A DNA stretch of 64,000 nt from an uncultured Actinomycetes bacterium (GCA_903838295.1 CAILXX010000016.1:1-64000); one strand, 5' to 3'. Shown: positions 33,027 to 42,291, numbered from the stretch's first letter. Translations and numbers: made by a program. Notes: a model not told the origin generated them from the sequence alone.

Positions 33027-33629
33027 TTATTTGGCGCTCCGCTTCCTAGCGGCAGACTTACGAGACTTGCGGGATTGCATCAAAATCATCCGTGCATACC
33101 AGAGCAAAAATATTGCAACCAGGGTCGCTAACACTAAAAATACAATCATGGTTACTGTCGCAGAAGAATTACTGGTCAAAACTTTAGGCTTTGTCGATGA
33201 AGTCATCACCGGGGTTGGCGCTGCACTGGGTGCCGTAATAGATGCAGGGGCGTTGAAGAGGAAGGTGAACGAACCTGTGAGTGGTGCATCTGTGGCACTC
33301 AATATTGTATAAGCAACTGAATAAATTCCGGATGCAGTTAAAGGTTTCAAGCCAATCACGGCGGTGGTGTCGCTGATGGTCAACGAACCATCATCAACTT
33401 GTTTTCCAGCCGGATCAGTTACAACCAGGCTATTTCCTTGATCTAAGAGAGAAGATGCAGCGGTCACAGAAATTGCGTTTGGAGCAACCGCTAGAACCGA
33501 ACCAACAACTGGTGACGTGGCAACGATGCTATTTGCCTGCGCGGCGGCGGATAAGCCCAAAGAGAAGCTCGCTGCCAAAACCGTAGCAGCCATGAGATAT
33601 GCCCAAAAACGCGACTTCATTCGCTTCAC
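33027..33629 (-). CDS. CopC-domain exported copper-binding protein
   Basis: 200 residues. A signal peptide (about 1-32, ending ASFSLGLSAAAQA) precedes a CopC-like beta domain (about 33-128: VATSPVVGSVLAVAPNAISV and ASGIYSVAYTILSATDAPLTGSF). A Pro/Thr/Ser linker then leads to a C-terminal anchor helix at about 157-180 and a basic tail. The usual N-terminal copper-binding His (H after the leader) reads N here, so ligands may differ. GGAGGCGG marks the start. Operon with the CopD-CtaG gene. Confidence 0.85.
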   Translation of the reverse strand: MKRMKSRFWAYLMAATVLAASFSLGLSAAAQANSIVATSPVVGSVLAVAPNAISVTAASSLLDQGNSLVVTDPAGKQVDDGSLTISDTTAVIGLKPLTASGIYSVAYTILSATDAPLTGSFTFLFNAPASITAPSAAPTPVMTSSTKPKVLTSNSSATVTMIVFLVLATLVAIFLLWYARMILMQSRKSRKSAARKRSAK

Positions 33630-33684
33630 CGCCTCCCAGAATGACTTAAATACGATTCAATTAGAATCTATTCTCTCATTTCTT

Positions 33685-33690
33685 TAGACT
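33685..33690 (+). promoter_or_regulatory. Leaderless-type -10 hexamer (TAGACT) for fmdB
   Basis: TAGACT, six bases, then the ATG at 33697. Confidence 0.6.
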
Positions 33691-33696
33691 TAGCCT

Positions 33697-33897
33697 ATGC
33701 CCACCTACCAATATGCCTGCACCTCTTGCGGCCATGAGTTTGAGGCGTTTCAGTCCTTTTCTGAGGCAACGATCACTGAATGTCCATCCTGCAAGGGTGA
33801 AGTTCGGAAGGTTTACTCAAATGTTGGGGTTGTCTTTAAGGGCACTGGGTTTTATAAGAACGATTCTCGTCCGGCCCCAAGTACATCTAGCGAATAA
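33697..33897 (+). CDS. FmdB-family zinc-ribbon protein
   Basis: 66 residues. A single zinc ribbon: MPTYQYACTSCGHEFEAFQS with C8 and C11, then TECPSCKGEV with the second Cys pair, then VGVVFKGTGFYKNDSR, the conserved end of the family. In mycobacteria Rv0991c, of this family, is a redox-regulated chaperone-like protein. Stand-alone gene with a leaderless-type promoter. Confidence 0.9.
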   Translation: MPTYQYACTSCGHEFEAFQSFSEATITECPSCKGEVRKVYSNVGVVFKGTGFYKNDSRPAPSTSSE

Positions 33898-33902
33898 TTT
33901 AC

Positions 33903-34022
33903 CTAGCCGTGATGAGGCGGCTTATCGTCAGCAATTTCTGCATCGCGTGCAGCTTCAGAACTAACTTCTGAGGAATCCTTCACTTCGTCTTCGCTCGCCT
34001 TGTCGGGAATCATCTTCTCCAT
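33903..34022 (-). CDS. 39-residue acidic peptide coupled to the TetR gene
   Basis: ATG at 34022-34020 begins on the base after the TetR stop codon, and the frame ends with TAG at 33905-33903. The product (MEKMIPDKASEDEVKDSSEV onwards, ending DDKPPHHG) is highly acidic and Ser-rich, with no membrane helix. Zero-base stop/start spacing suggests translational coupling. The protein is unrecognised, and disordered by composition. Confidence 0.5.
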   Translation of the reverse strand: MEKMIPDKASEDEVKDSSEVSSEAARDAEIADDKPPHHG

Positions 34023-34658
34023 TTATTTGGCGACCTTCCCAGCACTTTTCAGTGCAAGTTCTAAAGATTGAATTACTGGGTCGACGGTTTCGACCGGAAG
34101 TAAACCATCAAGAATCAGATTAGCAGTCCCATGAATTGTGGACCAGATTAGAATTTCTGCATAAGCTCTCATCCCAGGATGAATATCACCAATCTCGTCA
34201 AGTTCTTGTAGGACCGCTAGAAGCATCTGCCACGGGCGAGATTCTTCGCGATTCATATCTTCCCCGGCGCAGTAAGGACCAAAGGCGAGACGAAATAAAT
34301 GTGGATTCTTTTTTGCAAATCCAACGTAAGACTGTCCAAGCGCACGGAAGCGTCGACGAACTGCGAGAGCTGATATTCCGTTTAAGTCCTGTAAGGCTCG
34401 TTCTTGAAAATCGGCCATATCTTCGAAGGCAGACTTTGCAGCGGCTTTGAGCAAGGACTCCTTGTCAGGAAAGTGGTGATAGGCCGCCGAAGGACTCACT
34501 CCAACGTTTACAGCAACTTGGCGTAGTGAAATGTTTTCTACCCCATATTTATTAACCAGTCGCTTGGCTTCGACTAAGAGAGCATCAGACAAATCACCGT
34601 GGTGATAGGCGGACTTATCCCCCGTTCGGTTCTTTGGAAGCGCTCTTGCTAGGGACAT
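34023..34658 (-). CDS. TetR-family transcription repressor
   Basis: 211 residues. The N-terminal helix-turn-helix (about 18-65) includes ISLRQVAVNVGVSPSAAYHHFPDKESLLKA in two overlapping parts: ISLRQVAVNVGVSPSAAYHH, then FPDKESLL. The C-terminal ligand domain resembles the TetR_C_33/WHG type. Divergent from an MMPL transporter across an 87-base gap containing a TTGACAGTGTTCAA dyad, so it probably represses itself and that transporter. Confidence 0.9.
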   Translation of the reverse strand: MSLARALPKNRTGDKSAYHHGDLSDALLVEAKRLVNKYGVENISLRQVAVNVGVSPSAAYHHFPDKESLLKAAAKSAFEDMADFQERALQDLNGISALAVRRRFRALGQSYVGFAKKNPHLFRLAFGPYCAGEDMNREESRPWQMLLAVLQELDEIGDIHPGMRAYAEILIWSTIHGTANLILDGLLPVETVDPVIQSLELALKSAGKVAK

Positions 34659-34679
34659 GCGGACAGTATGCTCTTAAAC

Positions 34680-34693
34680 TTGACAGTGTTCAA
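34680..34693. promoter_or_regulatory. Candidate TetR operator overlapping a -35 box
   Basis: TTGACAGTGTTCAA has TTGA/TCAA arms with a partly symmetric centre (ACA/TGT), and its first six bases match a -35 consensus. CATAAT at 34704-34709 is a possible -10 for the MMPL gene. It lies between the divergent TetR and MMPL genes. Confidence 0.5.
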
Positions 34694-34745
34694 ATTAAAC
34701 CGCCATAATCTGAACATCATTAAGATAAGTGAGATTGGATGAGTC

Positions 34746-36845
34746 ATGTTTGAGAAACTGGGCCACTTAGCCGTAGATCGCCGCAAAGCGGTTTTGGCGA
34801 TATTTATAGTTGTATTGATCGCCTTTGGGGCTATGGCGGGTTTAGCTATTCCTCGACTATCAGGTGGTGGATATTCAAATCCTAATAGCGACTCGGCAAA
34901 AGCTTCGATCTACCTTGCACAGAATTTTCATGTGAAAGATCCTGCTGTGATTCTTGAGGTTAAATCACCATTAGTCATCACGGATCCGGCTGTTATCGCC
35001 TCGGCAACAGCACTTGAAAAATCAATTGCCAGCGAAACGGGAGTTCTTAAAACACTCTCTTTCTGGAGCGCCGGGAATTCTCCAACTTTGGCGAGTAAAA
35101 ACCAGCACGCTGCTTATCTCTTCATTTATTCCACGGCAAGTGATGTGTATAACGCCACGCCTCTAGGAAAATTAATTGCCACTAAGTACAGCGGTTCGTA
35201 TCAAAATCTAAAAATCTTTGTCAATGGTATTGCAGCAACAAATTCTGCCCTTAATGAAAAAATCTCAAAAGACCTTGCACTTGCCGAAGGAATTTCTGTA
35301 CCCCTAATTTTTGCACTGCTTCTCTTTGTTTTTGGCGGAATGATTGCAAGCGCTACTCCACTTATAGTTGGCGTTGGATCAATCATCGGATCGCTCGGCA
35401 TAATTTATTTGATTTCACTTGCTACTGGCGTCAGCATATTTGCACTCAATTTAATAACTGGAATGGGGCTTGGACTCGGGATTGATTATGCTCTCTTAAT
35501 CGTCAATCGATTTAGAGAAGAACTCCATCATGGCAAAAATGTAGAAGAGGCAATCGTGAACACCGTGAAGACCGCTGGAAAAACGGTTTTTTATTCCGGG
35601 CTTACAGTTTTTATCACAGTAGGATCACTGATTTTCTTTCCGATGATGTTTCTAAAATCGTTCGGATATGCCGGAATGAGTGTTGTTGCCGTCGCGGTCC
35701 TCGTTGCCCTTCTGCCCTTCCCGGCTATCTTGGCCCTTATTGGAACGAACATCGATAAATTTGTCGTTCGTAAGAGCGCTATCACCCCAAAGGCTGATGG
35801 TCGATGGTCCCAGACCGCTCGATTTGTGATGCGTAGGCCAGTTGCCGTCGTGGTTCTCTCTCTTACAGTCCTGGCAATCATCGCTTCACCAGTCCGAAAC
35901 ATTGCCTTCTCACAAGCAGATGCACGCGTAATGCCTGCCTCTTCGCCTATAGCAATCGCCGCATCGATGGCGACTCAAGATTTCCCAGGACAAGAAGGTA
36001 ATCCAATCGAATTTGTTATCCCGAATGGAGCGGCCTTCGAATCAGAGTTGAAGACGTATGAGGGGAAGGTTTCTGCTGTTCCTGGAATCGTACGAGTTGG
36101 ACCAGAGCAAATTGCAGATTCTGCGGTTCGGTTCTCTGCAATACATTCCATGGCTCCCCGCTCTAATGAAGCCGAAGCAATGATTAAAGTTATTCGCGAT
36201 ATTGCTGCACCACCGGGAACAGTTATAGGTGGTGTCGCCGCCGATTATGCCGATACTCAAAATGGAATTGCGAAAACACTTCCGTGGGCACTGGGATGGA
36301 TCGCAATTGGTGTCTTAATTCTTCTCTTTCTCTTTACAGGTTCGATCATCTTGCCAATCAAGGCAGTCATACTGAATATCATCTCACTTGGCGCAATGAT
36401 GGGTGCTTTGACGTGGATCTTTATGGATGGCCACTTAGGATGGATCGTAGGATCATTCACGAATACCCATACGATTGATACTTCCATGGTTATTTTAATC
36501 TCAGTAGTTACATTTGCACTTTCCATGGACTATGAAGTCTTTCTACTCTCACGGATCAAAGAAGAGCACGAGTCTGGGAAAGAGAATGTTGATGCTGTTG
36601 CGACTGGATTGCAACGTTCAGGAAGAATCATCACCGCCGCTGCATTCTTGTTAGCAATCGCGTTCGCGGCTTTCCTCACAAGTGGAGTCACCAATATCAA
36701 GACCCTTGGATTCGGCGTTGCGTTTGCGGTGATTCTTGACGCTTCGGTCGTCAGAGCACTTCTGGTACCTGCGCTCATGAGACTTTTCGGTGAGCGCAAT
36801 TGGTGGGCGCCTCAATGGATGAGGCGCTTCACGATTTCACATTAA
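34746..36845 (+). CDS. MMPL-family RND membrane transporter
   Basis: 699 residues. Twelve predicted helices in two MMPL repeats: one before a periplasmic domain at about 35-185, and five clustered near 185-345, then the second half with helices near 370, 515-640. GMGLGLGIDYALLIVNRFREE (described in parts: GLGIDYALL, then VNRFREE) and FALSMDYEVFLLSRIKEEHE carry the Asp-Tyr pairs thought to relay protons. Lipid or drug export is usual. A GGATGAG precedes the start. Likely controlled by the divergent TetR. Confidence 0.9.
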   Translation: MFEKLGHLAVDRRKAVLAIFIVVLIAFGAMAGLAIPRLSGGGYSNPNSDSAKASIYLAQNFHVKDPAVILEVKSPLVITDPAVIASATALEKSIASETGVLKTLSFWSAGNSPTLASKNQHAAYLFIYSTASDVYNATPLGKLIATKYSGSYQNLKIFVNGIAATNSALNEKISKDLALAEGISVPLIFALLLFVFGGMIASATPLIVGVGSIIGSLGIIYLISLATGVSIFALNLITGMGLGLGIDYALLIVNRFREELHHGKNVEEAIVNTVKTAGKTVFYSGLTVFITVGSLIFFPMMFLKSFGYAGMSVVAVAVLVALLPFPAILALIGTNIDKFVVRKSAITPKADGRWSQTARFVMRRPVAVVVLSLTVLAIIASPVRNIAFSQADARVMPASSPIAIAASMATQDFPGQEGNPIEFVIPNGAAFESELKTYEGKVSAVPGIVRVGPEQIADSAVRFSAIHSMAPRSNEAEAMIKVIRDIAAPPGTVIGGVAADYADTQNGIAKTLPWALGWIAIGVLILLFLFTGSIILPIKAVILNIISLGAMMGALTWIFMDGHLGWIVGSFTNTHTIDTSMVILISVVTFALSMDYEVFLLSRIKEEHESGKENVDAVATGLQRSGRIITAAAFLLAIAFAAFLTSGVTNIKTLGFGVAFAVILDASVVRALLVPALMRLFGERNWWAPQWMRRFTISH

Positions 36846-36892
36846 CTCTTGGGAGCTCTTGGGTTGAACCCTTCGAGTGAATTGCCGAATTG

Positions 36893-36965
36893 TGTCCCAG
36901 GCCGGAGTTGAACCGGCGACCTACCGCTTAGGAGGCGGTTGCTCTATCCACTGAGCTACTGGGAC
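36893..36965 (-). tRNA. tRNA-Arg (anticodon CCT)
   Basis: Minus-strand acceptor GTCCCAG pairs with CTGGGAC. The D arm is GCTCAGTGGATAGAGC, the anticodon stem ACCGC/GCGGT encloses CTCCTAA with anticodon CCT, and the T arm contains GGTTCAACTCC. It reads AGG. No encoded CCA. Confidence 0.95.
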
Positions 36966-37133
36966 CAGGTGAAGGTCAAATACTCGATCTGAAGAGTCTA
37001 ATATGCCAAATTCTCAGCGACTTCACTGCGCTGGTGAGAGGATTTCCCTGTGGTAAAGCCCAGCACACTCTAGAATAGTTAGATATCCATTGAGATATCC
37101 ACAAGGATCATGATTTTCACGAGAAGGAGTCCC

Positions 37134-37883
37134 ATGTCAAAGAAATTCGGTTCCCGTTCGGTAGCGAGCGTAGTGCTGGCTGCATCGTTGGTTATAAGTG
37201 GATCAGTGGCTTTAACAGTTCCTGCTCAGGCCGCAACCGGTAAGCAAGGAGCTGCATGCACAAAAGCAGGAGCTAAATTAACCAGTGGCAAAAATACCTA
37301 CACCTGTGGGGTTAATCCAACAACAACTAGTAAAAAGTTGGTTTGGGTAAGCGCTGACTGCACCTTGTCACAAACTGCTTATACCGGCGCCTACAGTGAC
37401 TACACCGGATACCTAAAGACCGCCGCTAACGTTATTACTCAACTGACAAGTACTTTGGCTTCCTATCAAAACGCCTTGACCGTTGCGCAGGCAGCACAGG
37501 CAGCGGCTGATACCAAAGTTTACAAAATTGGTAAAGATCCAGTTACAAAGCTGGAGATCACCGCCGTTGGAACCACAGCTGCGATTGCCGCGATTCAAGC
37601 AAAAATAGCTTCAGACCAAGCCTCCTTGGCTGTGGCAAAAGATGCAGCTTCTAAGACGGCCTGGACAAATGCAATTAGTTCTCGTACTTCAACTCTTAAT
37701 ACTATAAATCGTCAAATAACAAGTATCGCAAGTCGGATCACTTCAGATCAGACGCAGATCACAACCTTTACAGCCCAATTAGCTAATGCTCAGTCTTCTC
37801 AAGCACTGCTCGCTGGCCAATTAAAAGATGCAGTCACATCTGCAAAGTCGACTCGTACTCTTGCCTGTAAAGCTGGTTTATAA
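37134..37883 (+). CDS. Exported helical (coiled-coil) protein
   Basis: 249 residues from ATG 37134, chosen because AAGGAG lies about seven bases upstream. A signal peptide (about 1-33, ending VPAQAA) is followed by a short Cys-containing module (GAACTKAGAKLTSGKNTYTC, then SKKLVWVSADC). The remainder (about 85-245) is Ala/Gln/Thr-rich helix, likely coiled coil, ending TLACKAGL. The cysteines suggest disulfides outside the cell. Not recognised as a named family; a wall-associated structural role is a guess. Confidence 0.8.
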   Translation: MSKKFGSRSVASVVLAASLVISGSVALTVPAQAATGKQGAACTKAGAKLTSGKNTYTCGVNPTTTSKKLVWVSADCTLSQTAYTGAYSDYTGYLKTAANVITQLTSTLASYQNALTVAQAAQAAADTKVYKIGKDPVTKLEITAVGTTAAIAAIQAKIASDQASLAVAKDAASKTAWTNAISSRTSTLNTINRQITSIASRITSDQTQITTFTAQLANAQSSQALLAGQLKDAVTSAKSTRTLACKAGL

Positions 37884-37898
37884 GAGAAGTTTTACAGA

Positions 37899-38351
37899 TT
37901 AGCCAATAATTAAATATTTGGCGGTTGCTGCGAGTGGGTACTTTGAAAGTGCCTGCCTCGCAGGCCCCTGAATCAGGGCTCCAGATAATGAAAATAATGA
38001 TCCATGGGCAGGACAGAGCCACTGATTTCCTTGTTCCATCACCGTTGCACCATTATGCGGACATGTCAGACTCAAAGCGGCGAATCCCTTAATACCCGGG
38101 GCGGTGCGAACAATTCCTAGTTCGGAACCATCTTGCATTTGCAAAATTACAGCCCCACCAACTTTTGCCAGAGCCTTATTTGCCGCAATCGTCACTTGAA
38201 GTTTTCCACTCTTTAATACCTTAATCCCAGTTGCGGCTTGTGCAGAGTCAGGAATGACGTTAGCGGCAAGCCCAAGAGTCACCAGCGCAACGCCACAGAG
38301 GAGTGAACGACGGTTAACCCTTGTTGCACTAGGTAGTTCGCTTTTTTTCAT
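37899..38351 (-). CDS. Tat-exported Rieske [2Fe-2S] protein
   Basis: 150 residues. NRRSLLCGVALVTLGL at about 13-28 is a twin-arginine leader with a possible signal-anchor. The Rieske ligands are present as TCPHNG and LCPAHGS, separated by a 13-residue stretch. The domain is small and lacks the long N-terminal membrane region of cytochrome bc1 Rieske subunits, so it is an arsenite-oxidase/QcrA-like single-domain form or an electron-transfer module of unknown partner. GAGAGGG marks the start. Converges on the exported helical protein gene. Confidence 0.88.
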   Translation of the reverse strand: MKKSELPSATRVNRRSLLCGVALVTLGLAANVIPDSAQAATGIKVLKSGKLQVTIAANKALAKVGGAVILQMQDGSELGIVRTAPGIKGFAALSLTCPHNGATVMEQGNQWLCPAHGSLFSLSGALIQGPARQALSKYPLAATAKYLIIG

Positions 38352-38379
38352 ATAACCCTCTCGTTTCAGTAAAACCAGT

Positions 38380-38385
38380 TAGCCT
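38380..38385 (+). promoter_or_regulatory. Leaderless-type -10 hexamer (TAGCCT) for the GGDEF gene
   Basis: TAGCCT, six bases, then the ATG at 38392. It favours that ATG over the TTG just before it. Confidence 0.55.
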
Positions 38386-38391
38386 CGTTTG

Positions 38392-39792
38392 ATGACGATC
38401 GGCACTGGGCGAACTTACCTGAAGCTACGCTTCAGCGCGATCGGACTCTTACTACTCCATCTGGGAGTTCGCTTAGTATTTCCGGCTCCCGCTCCATTCC
38501 CTGATTTAATAATCTTCAACACTGTAGCTTTTCTCGCATCAGCGGTTGCATTTACCGCGCCCCTCTTTAATGACCGACTAGCCACCATCTCTTTGGGGTG
38601 GGCCTTTCTGTTGTGGGGTACCGGATCCACAACTTCTACTTGGAATTCGTTCTATCCAGCAACGCATTTCACTCGAATACTCAATAATCTTCCCGATATT
38701 TGCTACGCCATTTTTTATCCACTTGTCCTGTTTGCACTCATTAGAGCCTTAACCGCAAAGCGTGGATTAAGTACCTTAGAAGTACTTGATGTTGTCATCA
38801 TTACATTCGGAATGTCGAGTCTTCTCGCAACAGTTGTTCTTAAATCAGCGATGGCTCACTTCGTAGGAAGCCAGACAACGGTTTTTCTGTCGATCATCTA
38901 CCCCGTAGGGGATGTGGTCTTGCTTGGTATCGCGATTGTGATTGTGGTCCTGCAATCTCGGGCACTCCGCTCGACCTTATTTTTAGTAGGTATCGCGGTA
39001 TTCACTGCTACAGATTTAATCTTTCTCTGGAAGTCAGCCACCACTGGATATTCATTTGCTTCACTCACGGATGATGGCTGGCTGTTAGGTCTAGTAATCA
39101 TGGCAGAAGCTTTGTGGCATCCGGGCGGAGAAGGCGAAATGAGCGATCGCATGACATCTGTTGCTGCAACTATCGCGTTGATATTCGGTGGCACGATATT
39201 GACTATCGCTTCCCTAAAAAGAAGTTACCTACCGGCCTTTGCGCTCTTCCCCGCAATAATCACGATCGCTCTTGCTTTTTTACGTATGAGCATTGCACTG
39301 AGCGCTGCCCGTAACGCTCACAGTGATCGTGAACTTGCACGTACAGATGAACTCACTGGCCTGGCAAATCGCAGAACTTTTATCGCAGAACTTGCATCCC
39401 TCAAATCCAATGATGGAACAGTCCTGTTGTTAGATTTAAACGGGTTTAAGTCGGTTAATGATGATTTAGGACATCACGCGGGTGATGATTTGCTTCGCCA
39501 AATATCTCTACGGTTTTCACGAGTCATTCCAAACGATGCTCTGTTAGCCAGACTTGGTGGCGATGAATTTGGAGTTGTCATTCATGGAACGCCAAGGGTG
39601 GGTCTGGAGATAGCCCTAGCCCTGCGTTCCACATTGGGATATCCGTTTCTGGTGGATGGCGCAGAGATACAGGTAGATGTGAGCATAGGACGCGTTGTCA
39701 ATGATGGCGGGGCCGACTTACTGAGAAGAGCCGATATCGCGATGTATCAATCAAAACGTGACGGTGGTGGAGTTACTCTGTGGCAACCTTGA
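38392..39792 (+). CDS. Membrane-bound diguanylate cyclase (GGDEF)
   Basis: 466 residues. About eight to nine helices fill residues 10-300 as an unnamed sensor region. A GGDEF domain follows: DELTGLANRRTFI, LLLDLNGFKSVNDDLGHHAG, LARLGGDEFGVV with the intact active-site motif, and ADIAMYQSKRDGGG. No RxxD inhibitory site stands at the expected position before GGDEF, so product inhibition may be lost. It synthesises c-di-GMP from two GTP. Its last 20 bases overlap the convergent photolyase gene. Confidence 0.92.
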   Translation: MTIGTGRTYLKLRFSAIGLLLLHLGVRLVFPAPAPFPDLIIFNTVAFLASAVAFTAPLFNDRLATISLGWAFLLWGTGSTTSTWNSFYPATHFTRILNNLPDICYAIFYPLVLFALIRALTAKRGLSTLEVLDVVIITFGMSSLLATVVLKSAMAHFVGSQTTVFLSIIYPVGDVVLLGIAIVIVVLQSRALRSTLFLVGIAVFTATDLIFLWKSATTGYSFASLTDDGWLLGLVIMAEALWHPGGEGEMSDRMTSVAATIALIFGGTILTIASLKRSYLPAFALFPAIITIALAFLRMSIALSAARNAHSDRELARTDELTGLANRRTFIAELASLKSNDGTVLLLDLNGFKSVNDDLGHHAGDDLLRQISLRFSRVIPNDALLARLGGDEFGVVIHGTPRVGLEIALALRSTLGYPFLVDGAEIQVDVSIGRVVNDGGADLLRRADIAMYQSKRDGGGVTLWQP

Positions 39793-41119
39793 TTTCAGCT
39801 AATCGCGCCAATGATTCAAGCCGTTCGGTCGCGTGATCCACAATTCGCTCCGGATAGTCATGCAAATAACCATCCAAGACTGTCCACGGCTCATGAATAT
39901 CTGGCGCATCCAAGTGTCGTAATTCAGGAATGTATTTTCGTATGTAGTCACCGTTGGGATCAAACCTCTTCCCTTGTTCTATGGGATTGAAGATTCGGTA
40001 GTAAGGCGATGCATCAGTGCCGCAACCTGCAGTCCACTGCCAGCCATGTGCATTCGAAGCCACATCAAAATCCACTAAATGCTCCATAAAGAAGTCTGCG
40101 CCGTACTGCCACTCCAGATGTAGATCCTTTACTAAAAATGAAGCAACAACCATTCTTGTTCGATTGTGCATCCATCCCTCTTGTAAAAGTTGCCGAATTG
40201 CAGCATCAACAAATGGGTAACCGGTCGTGCCAGTTTTGAAGGCTTCGAATGTTTTTGCCGGTTTGTCATAACGCATATCTTTAAATTTTTCAGCGTAATA
40301 ATCATTTTCGGTGTGAGGATTATGAAAGAGAATATCCGCATAAAACTCTCGCCAAGCAATCTCTTTACGGAACACTTCTGCGCCATTAGTCTTATTAAGC
40401 TCGGCGAGCAAAGTTCGGGGATGAATCTCTCCCCACTTAAGGTGTGCACTCAACTTTGAAGTGCCATCGATGCCTGCGTTGTTTCTTTGCTCATCGTATT
40501 GATCTAAGGCATTTTCTTTAAACCATTTCCATCGGGTAAGCGCAGCCTGCTCGCCAGCCTCTGAGATTGATACTCCATCTGGGACTGGCCAATCAGGAAA
40601 ATTGCGATCACCTGCTGCGGGTTCTACGGATCGGATCATTGGAGTAAGTGCGGGCGGACGCCAACCATGTATGACCCACGCTTTATAAAATGGGGTGTAC
40701 ACGCGATACGGAGTTCCATCACTCGGTTTTTTAACTCGACCAGGAGAAACCGCATAAGGACTACCTGTGCGAATTAATGGAATTCCCGATGCTTCAACCC
40801 GTAAATCTCGGGCTTTGCCATACGGTTCAAATTCTTCCGAGATATGTACGGTGGTGGCGCCATACCGTGACATCAATTCTTGCAAGACTTTTTCTGGCGT
40901 ACCAATCATCACATGAAGTTTGTTCTCTAAAGATTCATCAAGTGCTCGCAGTGACTGACCCAAATACGCAAGCCGCTTAGACCCGCTTTGGCCAATTAAT
41001 TTTTGGTCCAAAATAAATACTGGAACGATTTCTTTTGCGCTGCTCATGGCGGCCGCAAGAGCCGGGTTGTCATTCAAGCGCAGGTCGCGGCGGAACCAAA
41101 ATATGGCACGAGCAGTCAT
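39773..41119 (-). CDS. phrB: Deoxyribodipyrimidine photolyase/cryptochrome family
   Basis: 448 residues. The N-terminal antenna domain (IFWFRRDLRLNDNPALAAA) is followed by a C-terminal FAD domain with WREFYADILFHNP, GYPFVDAAIRQLLQEGWMHN and ASNAHGWQWTAGCGTDASPY. It repairs UV pyrimidine dimers with light, which suits surface-water life. The class I CPD photolyase signature is intact, so repair is more likely than a photoreceptor role. A GAGG lies just upstream. Confidence 0.93.
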   Translation of the reverse strand: MTARAIFWFRRDLRLNDNPALAAAMSSAKEIVPVFILDQKLIGQSGSKRLAYLGQSLRALDESLENKLHVMIGTPEKVLQELMSRYGATTVHISEEFEPYGKARDLRVEASGIPLIRTGSPYAVSPGRVKKPSDGTPYRVYTPFYKAWVIHGWRPPALTPMIRSVEPAAGDRNFPDWPVPDGVSISEAGEQAALTRWKWFKENALDQYDEQRNNAGIDGTSKLSAHLKWGEIHPRTLLAELNKTNGAEVFRKEIAWREFYADILFHNPHTENDYYAEKFKDMRYDKPAKTFEAFKTGTTGYPFVDAAIRQLLQEGWMHNRTRMVVASFLVKDLHLEWQYGADFFMEHLVDFDVASNAHGWQWTAGCGTDASPYYRIFNPIEQGKRFDPNGDYIRKYIPELRHLDAPDIHEPWTVLDGYLHDYPERIVDHATERLESLARLAEIKVATE

Positions 41120-41175
41120 AACCTCACCCTGCCATAGACCGCCCCAGAGCGACAGTCGAACCTACTGATAGCCGA

Positions 41176-42291
41176 TTAGTTATGAAGAGCGTGAACGGTC
41201 TCGTCCCAACCCTTAACGTCCCGAGGGCTTCGTGGGCCTGGTCCTACATAACGCGACGATGGCCGAATCAAGCGACCAGTCCGCTTCTGTTCCAAAATAT
41301 GTGCGGACCAACCAGCTGTTCTGGCTGCTGTAAACATGGAAGTAAATAGTGGAGCAGGAACTTCTGCAAAATCAAGAACGATCGCAGCCCAGAACTCTAC
41401 ATTTGTTTCCAGAACTCGCTCTGGATGGCGTTCATGCAATTCTGCGAGCGCAGCTTTCTCAAGTTCTAACGCAACTTCGTAACGAGGTGCGCCTAGCTCT
41501 TTTGCAGTGCGGCGCAAGGTGCGCGCACGTGGATCTTCTGCTCGGTATACGCGATGCCCAAATCCCATCAAACGTTCGCCGCGATCCATAATTCCCTTTA
41601 CATAAGCGCGAGCATCACCCATCTTCTCGACACCTTCGATCATGCTCAAAACTCGAGCAGGTGCTCCGCCATGTAGTGGACCAGACATTGCACCAATCGC
41701 GCCGGAAAGTGATGCAGCGACATCTGCGCCAGTTGATGCAATAACACGAGCGGTAAAAGTCGAAGCGTTCATTCCATGCTCTGCCGCAGATACAAAGTAA
41801 GCATCAATGGCACGAATATGCAATGGATCTGGTTCCCCGCGCCAACGAATCATCATTCGCTCAACCACTGTATGTGCCTTATCAACTTCGGTCTGAGGAA
41901 CCATTGGCTGCCAGGTACCGCGAGCGGACTGCGCAACATATGAGAGCACCATCACCGATGCGCGAGCTAAATTTGAACGAGCTTCCTCATCTGAAATATC
42001 AAGAAGTGGCTTAAATCCCCAAGCTGGAGCGAGCATCGCAATAGCAGATTGAACATCTACACGAACATCACCAGAGTGAACCGGGAGCGGGAAAGGTTCT
42101 GCAGGGGGTAACCCGGGATTAAATTCATCATCAACTAGGAGTCCCCATACATTTCCGAAAGTCACTCGGCCTACGAGGTCTTCAATATCCACTCCGCGAT
42201 ATCGCAGCGCACTACCCTCTTTATCAGGCTCCGCGATCGTCGACTCAAATGCGATAACACCTTCGAGGCCCGGCTTGAAATCTTCGCTCAC
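41176..42291 (-). CDS. citA: Citrate synthase 2 (CitA type)
   Basis: 371 residues from GTG 42291, chosen because AAGGA lies seven bases upstream and the family begins near EDFKPGLEGVIAFE. ALRYRGVDIEDLV, GAIGAMSGPLHGGAPARVL, MGFGHRVYRAEDPRARTL (catalytic His) and WSAHILEQK are diagnostic. It condenses oxaloacetate with acetyl-CoA to start the TCA cycle. Divergent from pdxH across 109 bases. The neighbouring serC is also near citA in mycobacteria (Rv0884c-Rv0889c). Confidence 0.93.
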   Translation of the reverse strand: MSEDFKPGLEGVIAFESTIAEPDKEGSALRYRGVDIEDLVGRVTFGNVWGLLVDDEFNPGLPPAEPFPLPVHSGDVRVDVQSAIAMLAPAWGFKPLLDISDEEARSNLARASVMVLSYVAQSARGTWQPMVPQTEVDKAHTVVERMMIRWRGEPDPLHIRAIDAYFVSAAEHGMNASTFTARVIASTGADVAASLSGAIGAMSGPLHGGAPARVLSMIEGVEKMGDARAYVKGIMDRGERLMGFGHRVYRAEDPRARTLRRTAKELGAPRYEVALELEKAALAELHERHPERVLETNVEFWAAIVLDFAEVPAPLFTSMFTAARTAGWSAHILEQKRTGRLIRPSSRYVGPGPRSPRDVKGWDETVHALHN

